This document shows, piece after piece, positions 43,277 through 53,553 of a stretch of DNA of 64,000 nucleotides. The DNA lies in contig JACKEY010000005.1 in the NCBI GenBank assembly GCA_020632755.1, positions 682,001 through 746,000 of the forward strand. The letters are read 5' to 3'. Every line of letters begins with the position of its first letter. Within the stretch, counting starts at the first letter, position 1. The translations under genes were made by a program, and so were the position numbers. The DNA is from Alphaproteobacteria bacterium (GTDB taxonomy: Bacteria > Myxococcota_A > UBA796 > UBA2385). The notes under the pieces were generated by a model that saw only the letters and a program-made list of their open reading frames with translations, did not search any database and was not told where the DNA came from.

Positions 43277-44497
43277 TCAGGCGGGATCCTCGGGGTTCAG
43301 CTCGGCGAAGCGCTCGATGAGCGCGCGGCTCTCCTCGTCCAGGCGCTCGGGGGTGACGATCCGCAGCTCGACGAAGTGATCGACCCCGCCCGGGCCGCGT
43401 CCGCGCAGGCGCAGTCGGGTGCCGCTGTCGGTGCAGGGCGGGATGGTCACGTGCACGGGGCCAGCCGGGGTGTCGACCCGGATCCGCCCGCCGAGCAGGG
43501 CTTCGACGATGGTGATGTCCACGGCCTCGGCGGCGTCGGCGTCGCTGCCCGCCGCACCGCGATCGCCGGCGGTGCGGGCGTCGAGGTCGACCTTGTGCTG
43601 GCGCCGGTCGCCGCGGCGCTGCTGGACCCCGCCGTCGTCGGGGCGATCGGCGTGCACGACGAGATCGCAGACCAGGTCGCCGTAGGGGCCGCCGTTGAGC
43701 CCGGCGTCGCCCATCCGCGGCACCCGCAGGGTCTGTCCCGTGCGCATTCCGGGCGGCACCCGCAGATCGTGGATCTCGTCGTAGCGGGCGCTGCCGCGGC
43801 CGTCTTCGGTCAGGCGCAGGCGCGGGTAGCGCAGGGTGACCGTGCCGCCGCGTGCGGCCACGTCGCCCGGGACGTCGACCCGCATGCAGATGTCACGGCC
43901 CTGCTGGGGCGTCGGGCCGCCGCCGAAGTCGTCGAAGCCACCGAAGCCGCCGCCCCCGCCGCCCACATCGACGGTGGACCGCTGGTGCCCGCCGACCGGA
44001 CCGCTGGAGCCTGGACGGCCGTAGCTGCCCTGGTTGTGGCGGGCCTCGCGACCGGGGTCCCCGGCCACCGAGTCGCCCCCGCCGGCCCCGCCGAAGCCGA
44101 AGTCGCCGAACAGGTCGTCCAGGCCCAGATCGTTGGCCGGGTCCCGGCGCCCCTGGCGACGGCTGGGGCGCGGCGAGCGGTTGCGGTCCCCGACCTGCTC
44201 GAAGTCGTGGCCGCCCGGAGGCCGCCACTTGCCGCCATAGCGGCCCGGGCCGGCGAAGTAGGTGTGACCGCGCCGATCGTAGGTGGCGCGCTTCACCGGA
44301 TCGGACAGGGTCTCGTAGGCCTCGCGGACGCGGTTGAACCGCTCCTTGACCTCGGCGCTGTCGCCGGCGACGTCGGGGTGGCACTGGCGGGCGAGCTTGC
44401 GGTAGGCCCGCTTGATCTCGTCCGTGGACGCATCCCGGGGAACTCCCAGGGTGTCGTAGTGGTCCCCGGAGGTGCTGGAACCCTGTCGCTCGCTCAT
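43277..44497 (-). CDS. DnaJ/CbpA-like co-chaperone without zinc finger
   Basis: 406 residues. J-domain at 13-80 with the invariant HPD in CHPDVAG, which stimulates DnaK ATPase. A long Gly/Asp/Arg-rich segment (~85-215) follows, much longer than usual. The C-terminal substrate-binding domains have VPPGMRTGQTLRVPRMGD and a second IPPCTDSGTRLRLRGRG. The four-fold CxxCxGxG zinc motifs of DnaJ are missing, so it belongs to the class II (CbpA) type. GGAG lies upstream of ATG 44497. Divergent from clpX. Confidence 0.88.
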   Translation of the reverse strand: MSERQGSSTSGDHYDTLGVPRDASTDEIKRAYRKLARQCHPDVAGDSAEVKERFNRVREAYETLSDPVKRATYDRRGHTYFAGPGRYGGKWRPPGGHDFEQVGDRNRSPRPSRRQGRRDPANDLGLDDLFGDFGFGGAGGGDSVAGDPGREARHNQGSYGRPGSSGPVGGHQRSTVDVGGGGGGFGGFDDFGGGPTPQQGRDICMRVDVPGDVAARGGTVTLRYPRLRLTEDGRGSARYDEIHDLRVPPGMRTGQTLRVPRMGDAGLNGGPYGDLVCDLVVHADRPDDGGVQQRRGDRRQHKVDLDARTAGDRGAAGSDADAAEAVDITIVEALLGGRIRVDTPAGPVHVTIPPCTDSGTRLRLRGRGPGGVDHFVELRIVTPERLDEESRALIERFAELNPEDPA

Positions 44498-44585
44498 CGA
44501 CCCTCTCCAAGACGGGCCGGGATGATACCTGGGGGGAGCGCCCCGCGCCGCCCCCGCGGAGGGAACCCAGCACCCCTCCCATCCG

Positions 44586-44615
44586 TTGACGTTCTCGTCA
44601 GCGCGCCGATATCCT
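44586..44615 (+). promoter_or_regulatory. Sigma-70-like promoter of clpX
   Basis: TTGACG (44586-44591), 18-bp spacer, TATCCT (44610-44615), giving a 5' leader of ~32 nt before ATG 44654. Confidence 0.6.
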
Positions 44616-44653
44616 CCTCCCCATCCACTGCTCCGCCCAAGGCCCGCTCCTCC

Positions 44654-45931
<1,278 letters not shown>

Positions 45932-45953
45932 GGCCGCGTCCGAGGAGCCGCAC

Positions 45954-46484
45954 GTGCAGCCGAGCTTCCTGATCGCATCGCCCCAGATGACGGACCGCTG
46001 GTTCGAGAAGACGGTCGTGCTGTTGTGCCAGCACGACGAAGACGGCGCACTGGGGCTGGTCATCAACCGGGAGGGCCCGGTCGGCATCGGCGACGTGCTG
46101 GAGCGCATGGACCTGCCCGGCGGTGCGCCGGATCAACCGACGCTGTGGGGCGGTCCCGTCAGCGAGAGCAGCGGCTTCGTCCTGTGGCGCGGCCGGGCCG
46201 ACGACGACGAGGGCTGGAACCCGGGCGACCAGGTCGCGGTGTCGCCGTCCGCCGACCGGCTGGAGTCGCTCGCCCAGGCCGGCCAGCGCTTCCACCTGGC
46301 GCTGGGCTACGCCGGCTGGGGCCCGGGGCAGCTCGAAGGCGAGATCGAGGGCGGGTCCTGGCTGGTCGCGGACATCGACGGCGAGCTCGTGATGGAGGCG
46401 CCGATCGAGCAGCGCTACGACCGCGCGCTGGCGCTGCTGGGGCTGTCCGCCAGCCAGGTCTGGATGAGCCCGGTCAGCGACTGA
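45954..46484 (+). CDS. YqgE/AlgH family protein (DUF179)
   Basis: 176 residues from GTG 45954 (GAGGAG site). The family start FLIASPQMTDRWFEKTVVLLCQHDEDGALGLVINR is recognisable (read in parts: FLIASPQM, TVVLLC, GALGLVINR), with WGGPVSES and GYAGWGPGQLEGEI further on. Members are cytoplasmic, of unclear function; AlgH was named for an effect on alginate gene expression in Pseudomonas. It follows clpX by 22 bp and is probably co-transcribed. Confidence 0.92.
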   Translation: MQPSFLIASPQMTDRWFEKTVVLLCQHDEDGALGLVINREGPVGIGDVLERMDLPGGAPDQPTLWGGPVSESSGFVLWRGRADDDEGWNPGDQVAVSPSADRLESLAQAGQRFHLALGYAGWGPGQLEGEIEGGSWLVADIDGELVMEAPIEQRYDRALALLGLSASQVWMSPVSD

Positions 46485-46551
46485 CCGCGCAGTGCGCCGC
46501 GACACCGACACGACGAAGGCGAGCGCGCACCGGGGCGGTTAGTCGCGGCTG

Positions 46552-47931
46552 ATGCGCGCACTGTCCTTCCTCCGCACCGTCGGCGCCGGCGCCTTCGGCA
46601 CCGTCTACCAGGCCGAGCTGGTGTCGGGCCGTGGCTTCCAGCGGCAGGTCGCGGTCAAGGTCATCTCGGCGCGGGGCCCCGAAGGGCAGATGTTCCTGTC
46701 GCGCATGCGCGACGAGGCGCGGCTGCTCGGGCTGCTGCAGGACGACGCGATCCTGAAGGTCCTGGACATGGTCCGGGTCGACGGTCGCGACGCCGTCGTC
46801 ATGGAGTACATCGAGGGCGTCGACCTGGACAGCCTGATCCGCCAGATGCGCGGCTCGGCCCCGCCCAGCCGGGCCCTGGCCGAGCTGGGCGCGATGGTCG
46901 CCGGCGCCCTGCACCGGGCCCACACCGCGACGCACCCCCGGGACGGCACGCCGCTCGGCGTCGTGCATCGCGACGTGAAGCCGGCCAACGTGATGGTCAC
47001 CCGCAACGGCGGCGTGCGGCTCCTGGACTTCGGTGTGGCCCGGGCCCGGTTCGAGGCGCGGGAGAGCCACACCGGGCAGCTGGTGCTCGGCACCCTGAAC
47101 TACATGGCGCCCGAGTACATCGTCACGGGCGAGATCTCGCCGGCGGCCGACATCTTCGCCCTGGGCCTGACCCTGTACGAGGCCGTGACCGGCCAGGTCT
47201 TCGGTCAGCCCAAGGTGCGCCGCGACAGCCACGACAAGCGCAAGGACGAGCGCATGGCCGCCCTGGGCGCCGTCAGCCCCGAGCTGGTGCCGGCCATCAC
47301 GAGGTTCCTGGACTGGGATCCGGACGCCCGGCCGGATGGCGAAGAAGCCGAGCGGATGCTGTGGGACATCGCCAACGACGCGCGGGGATCCGGGCTGCGG
47401 CAGTGGGCCAGCGCCGCGGTTCCGCTGGTGCTCGCCGAGCGTGGCAGCAGCGCCGATCCCTTCGGCCTGGTCGGCCGCACCGTCGAGATCGGCGAGGCCG
47501 CCCCCGACCTGCCCGCAGCCGCCGCCGAAGCCGCTGCCCAGACCGCCCCGGCCGCGCCCGCGCCTCCCGACCCGTCCGAGCCGGTGGCGCAGTGGACCCC
47601 TCCGGCCGCGCAGTCGCCCCAGTGGACGCCTCCTCCGGCGGCCCCCTCCCCTCGCCCCGCCCCTGCCGCCGCTTCCATGGCACCGGCGCGTGCGCCCGAG
47701 CCGCCGACGGCCCAGACCGCCTCGCCGGCACCGGCGCCGCCGGCGGCGCCTCCGCCGGTGTCGGTGGTCGCCACCACGCCTCCGCAGCCTCGCCCCACGC
47801 CTCCTCCCCCGGCGGACGGCGGCTCCAGCACGCTGAAGACGGTCGTGCTGGGGGCGCTGCTGGGGCTCGTCGTCGGCGGCCTGGTGCTCGTCCTGCTGGG
47901 CACGGTCGCCTGGCTCGCGCTGGGGCGCTGA
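46552..47931 (+). CDS. Membrane-anchored Hanks-type Ser/Thr protein kinase
   Basis: 459 residues. The kinase domain (~5-275) is complete: GAGAFGTVY, VAVKVI, HRDVKPANVM, LLDFGVA, and APEY in the activation segment. A Pro/Ala-rich linker (~300-420) precedes a single C-terminal TM helix (LLGLVVGGLVLVLLGTVAWL) with almost nothing outside. The kinase is therefore cytoplasmic and tail-anchored, without an external sensor. The M23 peptidase gene starts 3 bp after the stop, which suggests the kinase may act on cell-wall processes. Confidence 0.9.
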   Translation: MRALSFLRTVGAGAFGTVYQAELVSGRGFQRQVAVKVISARGPEGQMFLSRMRDEARLLGLLQDDAILKVLDMVRVDGRDAVVMEYIEGVDLDSLIRQMRGSAPPSRALAELGAMVAGALHRAHTATHPRDGTPLGVVHRDVKPANVMVTRNGGVRLLDFGVARARFEARESHTGQLVLGTLNYMAPEYIVTGEISPAADIFALGLTLYEAVTGQVFGQPKVRRDSHDKRKDERMAALGAVSPELVPAITRFLDWDPDARPDGEEAERMLWDIANDARGSGLRQWASAAVPLVLAERGSSADPFGLVGRTVEIGEAAPDLPAAAAEAAAQTAPAAPAPPDPSEPVAQWTPPAAQSPQWTPPPAAPSPRPAPAAASMAPARAPEPPTAQTASPAPAPPAAPPPVSVVATTPPQPRPTPPPPADGGSSTLKTVVLGALLGLVVGGLVLVLLGTVAWLALGR

Positions 47932-47934
47932 GCG

Positions 47935-49308
47935 GTGCAGCCCGGCTCGCTCCGCCTGGTGGTGGGGGCCCTGCTGGTCGGGGTCCTGGTCGTGCTCGGC
48001 GTGCTGGTCGCCCGCGACCTGGCGACGCCGCCGCCCGCCGAGCCGGTGGTCGAGGCCCCCCCGCCGGTCCCGGTCGAGGCCCCGTCGCCGACCGTGACGG
48101 TCCGCCACGAGATCGGCCGCGGCGACACGCTGGGCGGCATCCTGTCCGGCTACGGCCTGGACGCCAACGCCATCCGCGAGGCGGGCCTGGCCCACCACGA
48201 CCTGGCCAAGGTGCGGCTCGGCAAGCACATCGACCTGGTCTACCCGCCGGACGCGACCGAGCCGGCCGAGGTGCACTACCGCCTGGGCGAAGACGACGTC
48301 CTGGTCGTCGCGCGGGACGGGGACGCCTGGGTCGCGCGCATCGACACCACGCACTACCACAGCGAGCCCGTGCGGCTGGAGTTCACGGTCGAGAGCACCC
48401 TGTGGGGCGCGGCCACCGACGCCGGCCTGCGGGCCGCCGACATCGTCGCGCTGGCCAAGATCTTCGAGAGCGACATCGACTTCAACACCGAGGTCCAGGC
48501 CGGCGCCCGGGTCGAGGTCGTGGTCGACCGGCTGGTTCGCGGTGACGGCTTCGAGAAGCTCGGCAGCCCCTACGCCGTCCGCTTCCAGAACCGCGACAAG
48601 GTGCTGACCGCCACGCGCTTCCAGGCCAGCGACGAGACCGTGCCGCGGTTCTACGACGACGAGGGCTACGACCGCCGCGGCGCCTTCCTGCGCTCGCCGC
48701 TCGAGTTCTCGCGGGTCACCAGCGGCTTCTCGAAGGGGCGCTACCACCCCGTGCTCAAGAAGAACCGGCCCCACTACGGCGTGGACTTCGGCGCCCCGAC
48801 GGGCACGCCCGTGCGCGCGGTCGCGCGGGGCAAGGTCACCCGCGCCGACTGGGCCGGGGGGCACGGCCGCTTCGTGAAGATCGACCACGACGGCCCCTAC
48901 GAGACGTCCTACTCGCACCTGTCCAAGATCAACGTCAAGAAGGGCGAGGTCGTCGCGCAGGGGCAGATCATCGGCGAGGTCGGCCAGACGGGCCTCGCGA
49001 CGGGGCCCCACCTGCACTACCAGCTGTGGGTCGGCGGGCAGTACAAGGACCCGCTGAGCATCGACCTGCCCCGCAACCGGCGGCTGTCGGACGCCGACCG
49101 GGCGCAGTTCGGCCCCTGGCGCGACCAGCTGGTGCGCATCCTGGACGGCGACGTGCCCGCCAGCGTGCTCGCGCCGGCCGACCCGGACCCGTCCGAGCCC
49201 CAGGACTCCGGGGCCGGGGGCGAGGGCGAGGACTCCACCGCGGATCCGGGCGCGGAACCCGCCGGTTCGCCCGAGGAGGCCCCCGAGACGCCGGGAGCAG
49301 GGGGATAG
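47935..49308 (+). CDS. M23-family murein endopeptidase (MepM-like)
   Basis: 457 residues from GTG 47935. An N-terminal signal anchor, a LysM/OapA-like domain (GDTLGGILSGYGL), a linking domain and the LytM catalytic domain with zinc ligands in HYGVDFGAP (~residue 281) and HLHY (~residue 360). The YSHL motif is present. It cleaves peptidoglycan cross-bridges in the periplasm. The acidic Pro/Gly tail (~60 residues) after the peptidase is not part of the family. Tightly linked to the upstream kinase (3 bp) and the M14 peptidase gene downstream (8 bp). Confidence 0.92.
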   Translation: MQPGSLRLVVGALLVGVLVVLGVLVARDLATPPPAEPVVEAPPPVPVEAPSPTVTVRHEIGRGDTLGGILSGYGLDANAIREAGLAHHDLAKVRLGKHIDLVYPPDATEPAEVHYRLGEDDVLVVARDGDAWVARIDTTHYHSEPVRLEFTVESTLWGAATDAGLRAADIVALAKIFESDIDFNTEVQAGARVEVVVDRLVRGDGFEKLGSPYAVRFQNRDKVLTATRFQASDETVPRFYDDEGYDRRGAFLRSPLEFSRVTSGFSKGRYHPVLKKNRPHYGVDFGAPTGTPVRAVARGKVTRADWAGGHGRFVKIDHDGPYETSYSHLSKINVKKGEVVAQGQIIGEVGQTGLATGPHLHYQLWVGGQYKDPLSIDLPRNRRLSDADRAQFGPWRDQLVRILDGDVPASVLAPADPDPSEPQDSGAGGEGEDSTADPGAEPAGSPEEAPETPGAGG

Positions 49309-49316
49309 AGGAGGCC

Positions 49317-51338
49317 ATGCGCCTTCGGTCCCCCGTCCTCGTCGCCCTGGTGGTTGGCTCGCTGTGCGGCCTGGGCCCTGCCGCTGCGGCGACGCCCGAC
49401 GGGGGCCACGAAGCCGTGCTGGTCCGCCTGCCGGACGAAGCGGCCCGCCGCGAGGTGCGCGCCCTGGGCCTGGGCTTCGCCGAGGGCGGAGCGGGCGACA
49501 TGGTCCTGCTGCACGGGCCCCCCGGCAGCCTGGTCGCCCTGCGCGCCCGGGGCCTGGACGCCCGGCCGGCGCCGGCTGCGGCCGGGCCACTGGATGCGGC
49601 CGCCTACCACGACCCGGACGAGGTCCTGGCGGCGCTGGATGCCCTGGCCGAGGACCCACGGGTCACGCGTGTGGACCTGGGTCGCTCGGTCGAGGGTCGG
49701 CCGATCGCCGCGCTGCGCATCGGCGGCCCGGCGGCGACGGACGCCGGCCTGCGGCTGCTGGGCGGCCACCACGGCGACGAGTGGGTCAGCGTCGAGGTCG
49801 CCCTGGACGCGGCGGACCGGCTGGTCGCCGCTCTCGACGACGACCCGTCGCTGGCGGCGCTGCTGGATCGCCACGCCGTCTGGGTGCTGCCGCTGGTCAA
49901 CCCCGACGGCCACGCGGCCGCCGACCGCTACAGCGCCACGACCGTCGATCTGAACCGCAACTACGACTACGCGTGGTCGGCGACCGAGTGGCGATCCGGC
50001 GCTGCGCCCTTCTCCGAGCCCGAGACGCGGGCGGTGCGCAGCCTGCACGAGCTGGCCGGACTGTCGGCGGGCCTGTCCTTCCACGCCGGCGACACCAACA
50101 TCGGCTGGGTCTGGAACCACAGCCGCACGCCCACCGCCGACGCCGCGGCGCTCGAGGCGCTGGCCGAGGTCTACGCCGCCCCCTGCGACCAGGACGGGTT
50201 CTGGATCACCAACGGGGCCGAGTGGTACCCGACCTGGGGCGACACCAACGACTGGGCCTACGGGCGGCTGGGCGCCTGGGACTTCACCGTCGAGGTCAGC
50301 CGCGACAAGATCCCGGACGGCCGCGAGCTGCCCGCGATCCTCGACGCGCACTGGGCGGGGACCCGGGCCTTCCTGCTGGCCGTCGGGGCCGGGTCGCTGG
50401 TCGAGGTCCGCGACGCCGAGACGGGCCAGGGTCTGCCGGCGGAGCTGGTGCTCGATCCCGACAGCCCGCCCCGGGTGACCGGTCCCGACGGCCGCGTGCT
50501 GCTGCCGCCCGGGGTCTCGCCGGTCGAGGTGCGGTCGGCCGGCATGCGGTCCGGCGCGGGCGCCCTGCTGGAACGGGGGGACCGGATCGCGCTCCCCGCC
50601 GACCGGCTCTGGACCGGCGCGTCGGGCTGGGTGCCCGCCGTGCGAGGGGTGAGCGAGCTGCGCCTGTCCCGCCCCGGGCACGCCGGGGTCGAGGCCCGCA
50701 CCGACGGAGCGGGCTGGCGGCTGTCGCTGCAGACCGCCGACGGGGCCGACCTGGCCCCCGGGGCCTGGGACCTGCAGAGCTCGGCCGGCGCCTGCCCCCG
50801 CTGTGTGCTGGTGGCCGATCCCGCCTGGACCGGCAGCATGCGCCTCGACGGCGACACGGTCCTGGTCTCGGGCCTGCCGGCCCACCGCGCCGGGGCGAGT
50901 GCCCAGGTGCTCGTCGGTCCGCTGCGGCTGCCCGCCGCCGCGCCGGTCTCCGACGACGGCGACCAGCTGCGCATCGACCTGGCCGCCTGGCGCGACGAAG
51001 CCGAGCCCGTCGACCTGGTCGTGCACGCCGGCGGCGTCTGGCCCGTCGCCGTCGACCTGTTCGGCGTCGACCCCGAGCCGGCAGACAGCGGGGTCGCAGG
51101 CAGCGGCTCTGCAGACGGCGGAGTCGCAGACAGCGGCTCTGCAGACAGCGGAGTCGCAGACAGCGGCTTTGCGAACAGCGGCGAACCCGGCGGCGCCGAC
51201 ACCGGTCCCAGGACGCGGGCCGCCGGATCCGATACCGGGCCGGCTGCCGGCTGCGGCTGCGGTGTCGCTCCCCTGGCGCCTCCTGCCGCGCTCCTCCTCC
51301 TCTTCTTCCCCCTCCTCACCGCCCGGAGGCGTCCATGA
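49317..51338 (+). CDS. Secreted M14-family zinc carboxypeptidase with MYXO-CTERM tail
   Basis: 673 residues from ATG 49317, which follows a GAGG site and opens a signal peptide (LVALVVGSLCGLGPAAA). Zinc and catalytic residues of the M14 family: His152 and Glu155 (GGHHGDE), His256 (SFHAG), catalytic Glu326 (FTVEVS), and LNRNYDY for substrate carboxylate binding. A transthyretin-like/CNA-B beta domain follows (~360-600). A Ser/Gly/Asp repeat linker and a canonical MYXO-CTERM (GCGCG, hydrophobic stretch, ARRRP) end the protein. It probably trims C-terminal residues from peptides at the cell surface. Confidence 0.93.
   Translation: MRLRSPVLVALVVGSLCGLGPAAAATPDGGHEAVLVRLPDEAARREVRALGLGFAEGGAGDMVLLHGPPGSLVALRARGLDARPAPAAAGPLDAAAYHDPDEVLAALDALAEDPRVTRVDLGRSVEGRPIAALRIGGPAATDAGLRLLGGHHGDEWVSVEVALDAADRLVAALDDDPSLAALLDRHAVWVLPLVNPDGHAAADRYSATTVDLNRNYDYAWSATEWRSGAAPFSEPETRAVRSLHELAGLSAGLSFHAGDTNIGWVWNHSRTPTADAAALEALAEVYAAPCDQDGFWITNGAEWYPTWGDTNDWAYGRLGAWDFTVEVSRDKIPDGRELPAILDAHWAGTRAFLLAVGAGSLVEVRDAETGQGLPAELVLDPDSPPRVTGPDGRVLLPPGVSPVEVRSAGMRSGAGALLERGDRIALPADRLWTGASGWVPAVRGVSELRLSRPGHAGVEARTDGAGWRLSLQTADGADLAPGAWDLQSSAGACPRCVLVADPAWTGSMRLDGDTVLVSGLPAHRAGASAQVLVGPLRLPAAAPVSDDGDQLRIDLAAWRDEAEPVDLVVHAGGVWPVAVDLFGVDPEPADSGVAGSGSADGGVADSGSADSGVADSGFANSGEPGGADTGPRTRAAGSDTGPAAGCGCGVAPLAPPAALLLLFFPLLTARRRP
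51081..51180 (+). repeat. Tandem repeat in the carboxypeptidase linker
   Basis: Short tandem units of about 15 and 30 bp (GCAGACAGCGGAGTC, GCAGACAGCGGCTCT) encode alternating ADSGVADSGSADGG residues just before the MYXO-CTERM. Such arrays change length easily by slippage and would vary the stalk between enzyme and anchor. Confidence 0.75.
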
Positions 51339-52510
51339 GCCCCTCCTCCTCTCCCCTCGCCCTCCTCCTCGGCAGCACCTTGCTGCTGTCGGCCTGCAGC
51401 CGCGAGGACCTGTACGGCGGCCAGACCTTCACCCAGACGGTCGCCCAGGCCTACGCCGACTGCAACGACGGCGAGATCCGCTTCCTGGCGAGCAAGCAGG
51501 GCATCCAGACGGCCTTCGCCGAGTGCGGCAGCAACAAGTTCGCCCACAAGGCCTGGTCGCCCGACGGCCGCTACCTGTACTTCCAGCTGACCCACGGCGG
51601 CTACATCATGGACGGCGAGACCAAGGACCTGGTCACCGTCCCGACCGAGACCCCGGTCGAAGGCGCCGCCTGGCTCAGCGCCGACCGGCTGGCGGTTCCC
51701 CTGGCCCCGCCCGAAGGCGCCACGACCCCCTACAACCGCGTGGTGGTCTACAACCGGGCGGCGAACACGCTGGACGAGCTGCAGATGCAGCTGTCCGAGG
51801 TCCGCGACCTGCAGCCCGGCCCCGACGGTGGACTGCTGCTCACCGGGCTCGACGACAGCGGCAAGCGCAGCGCGTGGTCGTTCGACGCCGCCACCGGCGT
51901 GCCGGCCCCGGTCCTGCCGTGGCTGCCCGACGCCCCCACGCAGCTGTCGGTCAGCTACGACGCCGGCCTGGTCGGCGTCGCCACCGAAGCCGGGGGCGCG
52001 CTCTACCGGCTCGACGGCACGCTGGTCATGAACCTGCCCGACGCGAAGCGCGTCATCCCCCACCCCGAGGGCCGCTACGTCGCGCTCGAGGTGGACGGCG
52101 ACCCGGTCAGCCCCTTCGACATGCGCGCCTGGGACGAGCTGTCCGAAGAAGCCCGCCAGCGCGAGCTCGCCCGCCAGAAGAAGTGGCTCGAGAAGCAGCC
52201 CGACTACGTGCAGAAGGAGATCATCCCGCCCGAGCTGCAGATCGTCGATCTGGACAACGGCGGCCGCTACCGCGTGACCTTCGTCTGGGGCGAGCGCTTC
52301 GAGTGGTACCGGGCCCGCAACTACTTCGGCAGCTTCATGCTGTTCGGCATCGAGGGCAAGCAGCTCAACCGCAACGTCGCGCTGACCAACTTCCACGAGC
52401 GCCTGCGCATGCTCGGCAAGGGCGAGACCCCGCTCGGCATGGAGGTCATCGACGCCCCACGCCGCACCGACGCCGCCGAGGGCGAGGCCGCACCGGACCC
52501 GCAGGAGTAG
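51335..52510 (+). CDS. Lipoprotein with WD40/TolB-like propeller repeats
   Basis: 391 residues. ATG 51335 overlaps the stop of the carboxypeptidase gene by 4 bp (ATGA), so translation is coupled. Signal peptide with lipobox LSAC. The body contains PD40-type blades (WSPDGRYLYFQL, IPHPEGRYVALEV). No catalytic motif is visible, and I do not recognise a named family. Coupling to the surface carboxypeptidase suggests a partner or substrate-handling role (inference). Confidence 0.75.
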   Translation: MSPSSSPLALLLGSTLLLSACSREDLYGGQTFTQTVAQAYADCNDGEIRFLASKQGIQTAFAECGSNKFAHKAWSPDGRYLYFQLTHGGYIMDGETKDLVTVPTETPVEGAAWLSADRLAVPLAPPEGATTPYNRVVVYNRAANTLDELQMQLSEVRDLQPGPDGGLLLTGLDDSGKRSAWSFDAATGVPAPVLPWLPDAPTQLSVSYDAGLVGVATEAGGALYRLDGTLVMNLPDAKRVIPHPEGRYVALEVDGDPVSPFDMRAWDELSEEARQRELARQKKWLEKQPDYVQKEIIPPELQIVDLDNGGRYRVTFVWGERFEWYRARNYFGSFMLFGIEGKQLNRNVALTNFHERLRMLGKGETPLGMEVIDAPRRTDAAEGEAAPDPQE

Positions 52511-52513
52511 GGC

Positions 52514-53458
52514 TCAGCCCAGCGCGCCGACGGGACGAGGGGCTGCGGCCGCCGGACGGAGGCGCTCGGCCACCGCGAACACCAGGGCGGCGAAGGAGGC
52601 GCGCCCGGGGCAGTCCGGGATCGCGTCGACGGCGGCTTCGACCTGGTCGTCCAGGGCCGCGATGGCGCCGGACAGGCCGAGCTCGCGCACGGCGCTGGGC
52701 CGGTCGAGGCGCTCGTCCTGGTGCACCGGCTTGCCGGCGTCGGCCCCGCCGATGGCGTCGTGCAGGTCGTCGGCGAGCTGGTAGGCGCGGCCGAGGTGCT
52801 GGCCGAGGGGGCGCCAGGGCTCGGCAGCGGCGCCGGCCGAGAGGGCGCCGAGCTGGAGGGCGGCGACGAACAGCGCGCCGGTCTTGGCGTCGTGGTAGGT
52901 CGCGCGGTCGACCCGGCTCTCGCACTCCCAGGCCTGGCCGCCGATGATGCCGTCGGGCATGCCGACCCCGCGGGTGAGCGCCCGGATCATGGCGAGGCCG
53001 CGGGACGGGTGGCGCGCGGCGGCTTCGGCGATGACGTCACTGGCGTGCACGATCAGCGCGTCGCCGGCCAGCAGGGCCAGCTGCTCGCCGAAGGCGGCGT
53101 GCACCGAGGGCCGCCCCCGGCGGAGATCGGCGTCGTCGAAGCAGGGCAGGTCGTCGTGCACCAGCGAGGCGCAGTGGATGAGCTCGACCGCCGTGGCGCC
53201 CGCGACAGCCAGCGCCGGGTCGTCGTCCCCGCAGGCCGCGGCGGCGGCCAGGGTCAGCAGCGGCCGCACGCGACCGCCGCCGGGGAAGACGGCGTGCCGG
53301 GCCGCCGCAGCCAGGCGCGGCGGAGAGCCCGCGAGGCGCGGCGCCGACAGCGCGTGGGTCAGGCCGGCCTCGATCCGGGGCAGCAGGATCCGAGGGTCCA
53401 CATCCACCCCCGGGGCGGGGGCTGCAGCGACGTCAGGAGAAGCGACGAAGGCGGTCAC
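52514..53458 (-). CDS. crtE: Geranylgeranyl/farnesyl diphosphate synthase
   Basis: 314 residues from GTG 53458, preferred over later starts because GGAG lies 5-6 bases upstream. First Asp-rich motif HDDLPCFDDAD and second YQLADDLHD are those of trans-prenyltransferases. GKxxR-type and KTGALF motifs are present. It condenses isopentenyl diphosphate to the C15/C20 precursor; its place beside crtD and crtI argues for the C20 supply to carotenoids. The promoter lies back to back with crtD under a shared palindrome. Confidence 0.9.
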   Translation of the reverse strand: MTAFVASPDVAAAPAPGVDVDPRILLPRIEAGLTHALSAPRLAGSPPRLAAAARHAVFPGGGRVRPLLTLAAAAACGDDDPALAVAGATAVELIHCASLVHDDLPCFDDADLRRGRPSVHAAFGEQLALLAGDALIVHASDVIAEAAARHPSRGLAMIRALTRGVGMPDGIIGGQAWECESRVDRATYHDAKTGALFVAALQLGALSAGAAAEPWRPLGQHLGRAYQLADDLHDAIGGADAGKPVHQDERLDRPSAVRELGLSGAIAALDDQVEAAVDAIPDCPGRASFAALVFAVAERLRPAAAAPRPVGALG

Positions 53459-53504
53459 GACGGCTCCGGGACAGGTTGACCAGGGGGAGACCCTGTTCAC
53501 TTCA

Positions 53505-53532
53505 ACGGTAGCCCCTGCACAAGGTTTGTCAA
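53505..53532 (-). promoter_or_regulatory. crtE promoter
   Basis: Minus strand: -35 TTGACA (53532-53527, perfect), 16-bp spacer, -10 TACCGT (53510-53505). The -35 box is inside the shared palindrome at 53516-53532. Confidence 0.6.
53516..53532. promoter_or_regulatory. Candidate CarH operator between crtE and crtD
   Basis: TGCACAAGGTTTGTCAA, an imperfect copy of the palindrome TGnACAAAnTTTGTnCA found at 60721-60737. It covers the -35 boxes of both divergent promoters, so a bound MerR-type protein would silence both. Confidence 0.7.
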
Positions 53533-53553
53533 GGAAGCGGATCGGGATATCAT
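53526..53553 (+). promoter_or_regulatory. crtD-crtC-glycosyltransferase promoter
   Basis: -35 TTGTCA (53526-53531), 16-bp spacer, -10 TATCAT (53548-53553). The -10 overlaps the first ATG of the crtD frame. With this promoter transcription would start near 53560, so translation should begin at GTG 53561 (nearly leaderless) or later. Confidence 0.6.
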
